The notes under the pieces were generated by a model. The model searched no databases, had not been told where the DNA came from, and worked only from the letters and a program-made list of their open reading frames with translations. Positions 24,725-28,696 of a stretch of 28,696 bases of DNA are shown piece by piece. Within the stretch, counting starts at the first letter, position 1; every line of letters begins with the position of its first letter. This DNA comes from CAZZBK01 sp964652155. GTDB lineage: Bacteria > Planctomycetota > Planctomycetia > Pirellulales > PNKZ01. The stretch spans positions 1 to 28,696 of the forward strand of contig CAZZBK010000077.1 of the NCBI GenBank assembly GCA_964652155.1. The letters are read 5' to 3'. A program made the translations under genes and the position numbers.

Positions 24725-26080
24725 TTAGGTGCCAGCCACAACGGCGGGACGGGGCCGCGTATTGAGCCACGCGTCCATGCCGCTGGCCAACTGTAAAAAC
24801 TTTTGCACTTGAGGATCGTCGATAAACTTTTCTTCAAAACCCAGTGCCGAGCCCTTGGGAAAGATCTGTTCGATGGTTTGCTGCAATTTGACGCCGGCGT
24901 CTTTCTCGGCGGCGGGCGAGGTGGCCGCGATCAGGCCCCCCTTGGCCGGGTTGGGAGCCAAGACCCCTTCCGGTGTTTTGGGGAGCGTGGTGCCGACGAG
25001 CGCCGTGCGGACCGCGGTTAAATACCAACGCACGTCGCCATTGGTGGGCTTCGATCGGGCGGGATCGCTGCAAAACTCGCCGATCGCTTTGAGCAACTCG
25101 CCGCTGTGCGTGATGACCTCGGACGACTTGCTCTGTGTGAGGGCACCTTTGTCGATCGAGCCAATGGCGTAGGCCGCCTCGCAACGCGCGTTGATCGACG
25201 CGGCCGAATCGCGTAGGAGCGCTACGGCCACTTCGACCACCTCGGGCTTGTTGGCTTCGCTTGCTCCGCGATCGGCCAGAATACCCAAGCACTGCACGCT
25301 CCGCTTGCGCAGCCAGGCGGGACCCGCCGCGCTGCTCCCTTCGGGCGATTTGGCGATGCCGAGTAGCGCCTGCACCGCCACCGGACGACCGTTGGTGGGA
25401 ATCTCGGTCTCGCAATGACGCTGGATGCCGTCCAGCGCCGCGGAACGCAAATAGACCGGCTGCTTGGGGTCTTTGGCCACGTCGAGCAGTACGACGAGCG
25501 CTTCGGCCAGCGGCTGCGGAATCGGGTTCTCGCCGCGTTCTCGACGATCGAGACCGCCGACGATAATAAGGGCGTTGTAACGAGCCAGGGGATGATGCTT
25601 GTCGTTGAGCGCCACTTTCGCTGCCAACTCGAGCAGCTTGGCATTGAGTTTGTCGTGAAACTCGAGGTTGATCCCCGCCTTGTTGAAGCTGCTCTGGAGG
25701 AATTGCACCTTGAGCTCGATGCGACGCCGCGACAAGTTGTTGGCCGAGACTGCGAGGGGGGGCGGATTTGTTGTCGAAGGCTGACTGGGAACCCAATTCT
25801 CGGGCCATGTCAACTCAGCAATCTTGAGCTGAGCGAATTGATCGAAGGCCGTTTGATCGGTGGGGAGAATTTTGCCCGGGCTCTCCTCGCGACTAAAAAT
25901 CTGCCGGACCTGGTTCAAGAGCTTTTGAACCCCTTTGGAATCGTTGCGCAAAGGGTGATCGATTTGCTCATAGACGACTGCGGGGGCGGGAGCTTGCGCC
26001 TCGACACGCGGGCTGAGCCCCGCCGAGAGCAAGAGCGTCGCCAACAACAGACGCCAGGCGAGAATTTTCACGTGCGGCAT
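24725..26080 (-). CDS. Exported HEAT-like protein of unknown function
   Basis: 451 residues from ATG 26080, chosen because it begins a standard signal peptide (MPHVKILAWRLLLATLLLSAG, likely cut after AQA near residue 30); the frame stays open to 26167. The middle part (about 170-330) has helical-repeat character (YLRSAALDGIQRHCE, NARCEAAYAIGSIDKGA), fitting ARM/HEAT-type repeats. The C-terminus (about 400-450) is a separate helical tail. It is upstream of and probably cotranscribed with the HEAT lipoprotein; the two could interact in the periplasm. I do not recognise a named family. Confidence 0.82.
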   Translation of the reverse strand: MPHVKILAWRLLLATLLLSAGLSPRVEAQAPAPAVVYEQIDHPLRNDSKGVQKLLNQVRQIFSREESPGKILPTDQTAFDQFAQLKIAELTWPENWVPSQPSTTNPPPLAVSANNLSRRRIELKVQFLQSSFNKAGINLEFHDKLNAKLLELAAKVALNDKHHPLARYNALIIVGGLDRRERGENPIPQPLAEALVVLLDVAKDPKQPVYLRSAALDGIQRHCETEIPTNGRPVAVQALLGIAKSPEGSSAAGPAWLRKRSVQCLGILADRGASEANKPEVVEVAVALLRDSAASINARCEAAYAIGSIDKGALTQSKSSEVITHSGELLKAIGEFCSDPARSKPTNGDVRWYLTAVRTALVGTTLPKTPEGVLAPNPAKGGLIAATSPAAEKDAGVKLQQTIEQIFPKGSALGFEEKFIDDPQVQKFLQLASGMDAWLNTRPRPAVVAGT

Positions 26081-26173
26081 AGTGGCGAAAACCGGCCTAG
26101 ATTCGGCCGGCTGAACGAGACGACGAGGAACCACGACCGCCGTGACGAGCCCACAGACGGCACACAAACACTT

Positions 26174-26202
26174 AGTGTACCTGTGGTTAGCTGCTACGGC
26201 AA
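26174..26202 (-). promoter_or_regulatory. Candidate promoter of the exported HEAT gene pair
   Basis: On the minus strand, TTGCCG (26197-26202, 4 of 6) and TACACT (26174-26179, 4 of 6) are 17 bases apart, giving a leader of about 87 bases. The leader contains CCGGCC-TAGATTC-GGCCGG, a 6-bp hairpin close to the start codon. Confidence 0.35.
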
Positions 26203-26362
26203 TGCAAATTCATCCGCTGCGATGCGCGACCGATTTGAAGCAATCGCCGACCCCCCGAGCCCGTTTGACAGGGGCCCAAGCACCGCTTTACGCTTACCTA
26301 AGCCTTCTTTGGGCAACGCTTTCCGACACAGGCACCTTCCGGATCGAACGAGCTCACCCACC

Positions 26363-27304
26363 ATGACGCTGCTCTATACCGACGCGCGATTTTTAGACCA
26401 CGACACCGGTCAGCACCCGGAGCGTCCGGAGCGGTTGCGACAAATCACGGCCCAGCTCAAGCGGACGGGGCTCGACGCGCGCTGCCAACTCCCCAAGTGG
26501 GAGCGTGCTAGCAACGAGCGGCTGAAGCGTTGTCATACCGAACGCTACCTCGCCGAGGTGGCAAAGTTTGCGGAACAAGGGGGCGGTCGGATCGAGGCCG
26601 ACACGGTGGTGAGTCGAGCGAGCGACGACGTGGCCCGGCTCGCGGCCGGCGCGGTGTGCGACGCCGTCGATCGAGTTGTGCGCGGCGAAGACACGCAGGC
26701 GCTGTGTCTGTTGCGGCCGCCGGGGCACCATGCCTTGCGCGACGCGGCGATGGGCTTCTGCCTGTTTAACAACGTGGCCATTGCAGCCCGCACGGCCACC
26801 GTCGAGCACAAACTCGACCGAGTGCTCGTGGTCGATTGGGACGTGCATCATGGCAACGGCACGCAAAACGCCTTCTGGGAAGATGGCCAAGTCGGTTTCT
26901 TCTCGATACACCGCTCGCCGTTTTATCCTGGCACGGGGAGCGAAGACGAGACCGGCTCGGGTCGCGGCTTGGGCATGATTCGCAACGAACGAGTCAAGTA
27001 CGGCACGACACGCGCCGACTTTATCGCCCGATTTACGAAAGCGCTCGAAGACCTCGCCGCGCACGTCAAGCCGCAACTGGTCATCATCAGCGCGGGTTTC
27101 GATGCACATCGAGACGACCCGGTCGGCGATTTGGGCCTCGAAGTGGAAGACTTTGAAACGCTCACGCAGCGCGTGCTCGACGTCGCCGCGGTCCATGCCC
27201 GTGGGCGGGTGGTGAGCGTGCTCGAAGGGGGATACAACCCGGGCATATTGGCCGGTTGCGTCGAATTGCATCTCAAGACGATGCTTGCCAAGCAAGGCAA
27301 GTGA
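26363..27304 (+). CDS. HDAC/AcuC/AphA-family zinc deacetylase
   Basis: 313 residues from ATG 26363; the open frame extends far upstream but that part is antisense to the HEAT gene. Family hallmarks: HPERPERL (18-25), LLRPPGHHA with His122-His123, DWDVHHGNGTQ giving zinc ligands Asp160 and His162, SIHRSPFYPGTG (181-192), SAGFDAHRDDP with zinc ligand Asp247, and LEGGYNPG with the transition-state Tyr291. All catalytic residues are intact, so an active amide hydrolase acting on acetyl-lysine, acetylpolyamine or a similar substrate is expected. The segment after GTG has LGMIRNERVKYG instead of the common NVPL-type loop. An acyl-CoA dehydrogenase follows 92 bases downstream. Confidence 0.93.
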   Translation: MTLLYTDARFLDHDTGQHPERPERLRQITAQLKRTGLDARCQLPKWERASNERLKRCHTERYLAEVAKFAEQGGGRIEADTVVSRASDDVARLAAGAVCDAVDRVVRGEDTQALCLLRPPGHHALRDAAMGFCLFNNVAIAARTATVEHKLDRVLVVDWDVHHGNGTQNAFWEDGQVGFFSIHRSPFYPGTGSEDETGSGRGLGMIRNERVKYGTTRADFIARFTKALEDLAAHVKPQLVIISAGFDAHRDDPVGDLGLEVEDFETLTQRVLDVAAVHARGRVVSVLEGGYNPGILAGCVELHLKTMLAKQGK

Positions 27305-27396
27305 GTCGGCACTGCAATTGTCAGTTCGATGAGTTGCGGCGTAACATGGATCGGTAGACAACCGTGAGAATATCTTGCCCCGCGGAAGGTTCGATC

Positions 27397-28581
27397 ATGA
27401 TGACTCCCGAGCAGTCGCAAGCCCTGTTGGCCGACGTGGACGCTTACTGCCAGGAACTACGGCCCACCGAAGAACTGCACTATCTCGAACACCGATACAA
27501 CCCCAACACGGTCGAGCTGGCCAAGAAACATCGCATTCTGGGCATGCCCTTGGCGGAGAAACACGGCGGTCGCGGCGCTGACGCCGTGACCTACAGTCGC
27601 GCGTTGGCGCGCATCGGCCGCGAAGGGACCGGGGTGCGGACGTTTTTTTCTGGCCATACGTCCATCGGACAATACCCGATCGACCGCTTCGGCAACGATG
27701 AGCAACGCGCGCGATATCTGCCGCGGAGTGTGCGCGGCGAGATCATCCTGGCGTTCGGACTCACCGAGCCCGACGCGGGGAGCAATCCGCTCGAGCTAAC
27801 CAGCACGTATCGGCGTGACGGCGAGCATTACGTGCTCAACGGCGTCAAATACCTGATCAGCAACGGTTCGATTGCCGACGTGGTGGTCGCGTTCGCCTAT
27901 CCCGAGGGTAAGTCGGGTGACGAGCGGCGGATGAGCGCGTTCATCGTCGAGACCGCCGGCGAGACGTTCGAGACCGAAGACCTGCCGGCCAAGTTGGGCA
28001 TGTTCACCGCGAACACCGGCATGTTCCAAATGACCGAGCATCGCGTGCCGCTCAATAACCTGCTCGGCGACGAGGGGAACGGCTTTCGGATCGCGATGGG
28101 GACGTTGATCTCGGGCCGACTGAGTGTCGCCGCCGGCTGCGTGGGAGTGATTGAAGATTGTCTCTCCGAGGTGTTACGCTACGCGCAAGAGCGGCAGCAG
28201 CATGGCAAGCCGATCGGCAAGCACCAGTTGGTGCAGCAACACATTGCGCAGATCGAGTTGGCGCGGGCCACGGCCGACGCGATGGTCGAGCGGGCCGCGC
28301 ACGCCAAGCAGGCGGCGGATGAAAACCGGGCCGACAAAAAACTCTTGGCCGAGGCCGATTTCCGCGTCGCCGAGGCCAAATACGTGGCCAGCAACGCCGC
28401 CTGGGACGCGGCCGATCGCGCCGTGCAAGTCTTCGGCGGACGGGGCTGGTCGAACCTCTATCGCGTCGGCCGACACCTCCAGGACGTGCGGGTGTGTCGC
28501 ATCTATGAAGGGACCGACGAGATCATTCAGCTCAAGATCGCTGCCGCCCTGCTGGGCAAAGAGTTCGCCGCGTTCGGGTAG
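27397..28581 (+). CDS. Acyl-CoA dehydrogenase, standard length
   Basis: 394 residues from ATG 27397 (GGAAGG eight bases upstream); a GTG at 27364 in the same frame lacks a ribosome site. Motifs: FGLTEPDAGSNPLEL (120-134), VLNGVKYLISNG (146-157), RYAQERQQHGKPIGKHQ (261-277) for the flavin/CoA interface, VQVFGGRGW (343-351) and RIYEGTDEI with the presumed catalytic Glu371. The protein has the compact homotetramer-type architecture, unlike the 639-residue enzyme of the fad operon, so the two probably serve different acyl chains or branched substrates. Possible short transcript with the deacetylase gene. Confidence 0.93.
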   Translation: MMTPEQSQALLADVDAYCQELRPTEELHYLEHRYNPNTVELAKKHRILGMPLAEKHGGRGADAVTYSRALARIGREGTGVRTFFSGHTSIGQYPIDRFGNDEQRARYLPRSVRGEIILAFGLTEPDAGSNPLELTSTYRRDGEHYVLNGVKYLISNGSIADVVVAFAYPEGKSGDERRMSAFIVETAGETFETEDLPAKLGMFTANTGMFQMTEHRVPLNNLLGDEGNGFRIAMGTLISGRLSVAAGCVGVIEDCLSEVLRYAQERQQHGKPIGKHQLVQQHIAQIELARATADAMVERAAHAKQAADENRADKKLLAEADFRVAEAKYVASNAAWDAADRAVQVFGGRGWSNLYRVGRHLQDVRVCRIYEGTDEIIQLKIAAALLGKEFAAFG

Positions 28582-28607
28582 TCGACATGCTGTTTGTCGT
28601 TGATCGT

Positions 28608-28692
28608 TAGCCGCGACGCGCCGCGGAGCGCGTGACGATGGCAGGACGGTTTACGGCGCAACAGTTACGCGATCCGCTGCGCGTCGCGGCTA
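28608..28692. repeat. Large inverted repeat after the acyl-CoA dehydrogenase
   Basis: The 25-base arms 28608-28632 and 28668-28692 are complementary at 23 of 25 positions; the outer 13 (TAGCCGCGACGCG and CGCGTCGCGGCTA) are perfect. The 35-base centre adds several further pairs. No T-run follows within the window, so it is not a classic intrinsic terminator. Size and sharp arms suggest a MITE/REP-like dispersed element or a strong RNA-end hairpin. No coding frame is supported in 28582-28696. Confidence 0.6.
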
Positions 28693-28696
28693 TTGA

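Noticed and set aside
25415..26362. Long N-terminal extension of the deacetylase frame
   Set aside because: It is antisense to the exported HEAT protein and lacks the deacetylase family pattern; family similarity begins at ATG 26363.

Overview
The window is GC-rich, gene-dense bacterial DNA. It probably comes from a planctomycete of the Pirellulales type. This rests on lineage-style hypothetical secreted proteins, a sigma-70 protein with several N-terminal helix-turn-helix segments, HEAT-repeat lipoproteins, and divergent forms of universal GTPases. The assignment comes from protein character only; no database was searched.

Layout. (a) 1-330: two tRNA genes on the minus strand, Thr then Tyr, the Tyr gene cut by the window edge. 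(b) 613-2280: a large unusual sigma factor on the minus strand. (c) 2800-5479: two plus-strand secreted proteins of unknown function, separated by a gene-free stretch holding REP-like palindromes. (d) 5580-8888: rpmA, obgE, coaX and a truncated mnmE-like GTPase, nearly end to end on the plus strand, with a long imperfect hairpin between rpmA and obgE. (e) 8993-10986: a membrane-anchored SRPBCC protein, then a six-Asp-box BNR propeller translationally overlapping a small MoaD/ThiS-type beta-grasp protein ending in Gly-Gly. (f) 11008-11733: deoC on the minus strand, with its own candidate promoter behind a strong hairpin. (g) 11909-19014: a four-gene minus-strand fatty-acid beta-oxidation operon, transcribed as fadB, fadA, acyl-CoA ligase, acyl-CoA dehydrogenase. 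(h) 19140-22279: an energy-coupling-factor (ECF) importer made of a membrane S-like protein and a single A-A'-T fusion. (i) 22297-26080: two exported HEAT-type proteins on the minus strand. (j) 26363-28581: a zinc deacetylase of the HDAC/AcuC family and a second acyl-CoA dehydrogenase on the plus strand, followed by a 25-base-arm inverted repeat at the window end.

How the genes work together. The fad operon encodes every core step of one beta-oxidation turn: acyl-CoA activation, dehydrogenation, hydration plus second oxidation, and thiolysis. It has a plausible promoter and a repeated CGAACCG heptamer in the divergent control region shared with the ECF genes. The rpmA-obgE-coaX-mnmE-like block couples ribosome assembly, CoA synthesis and tRNA modification; CoA is also the cofactor consumed by the fad operon. 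The most promising leads for something undescribed are the propeller/ubiquitin-like pair (9581-10986), the mnmE-like protein without its C-terminal Cys motif, the rpmA-obgE intercistronic RNA structure, the ECF system of unknown substrate, and the sigma factor with three N-terminal HTH segments and a reduced region 3. No CRISPR array, insertion sequence, prophage or recognisable defence island was seen.
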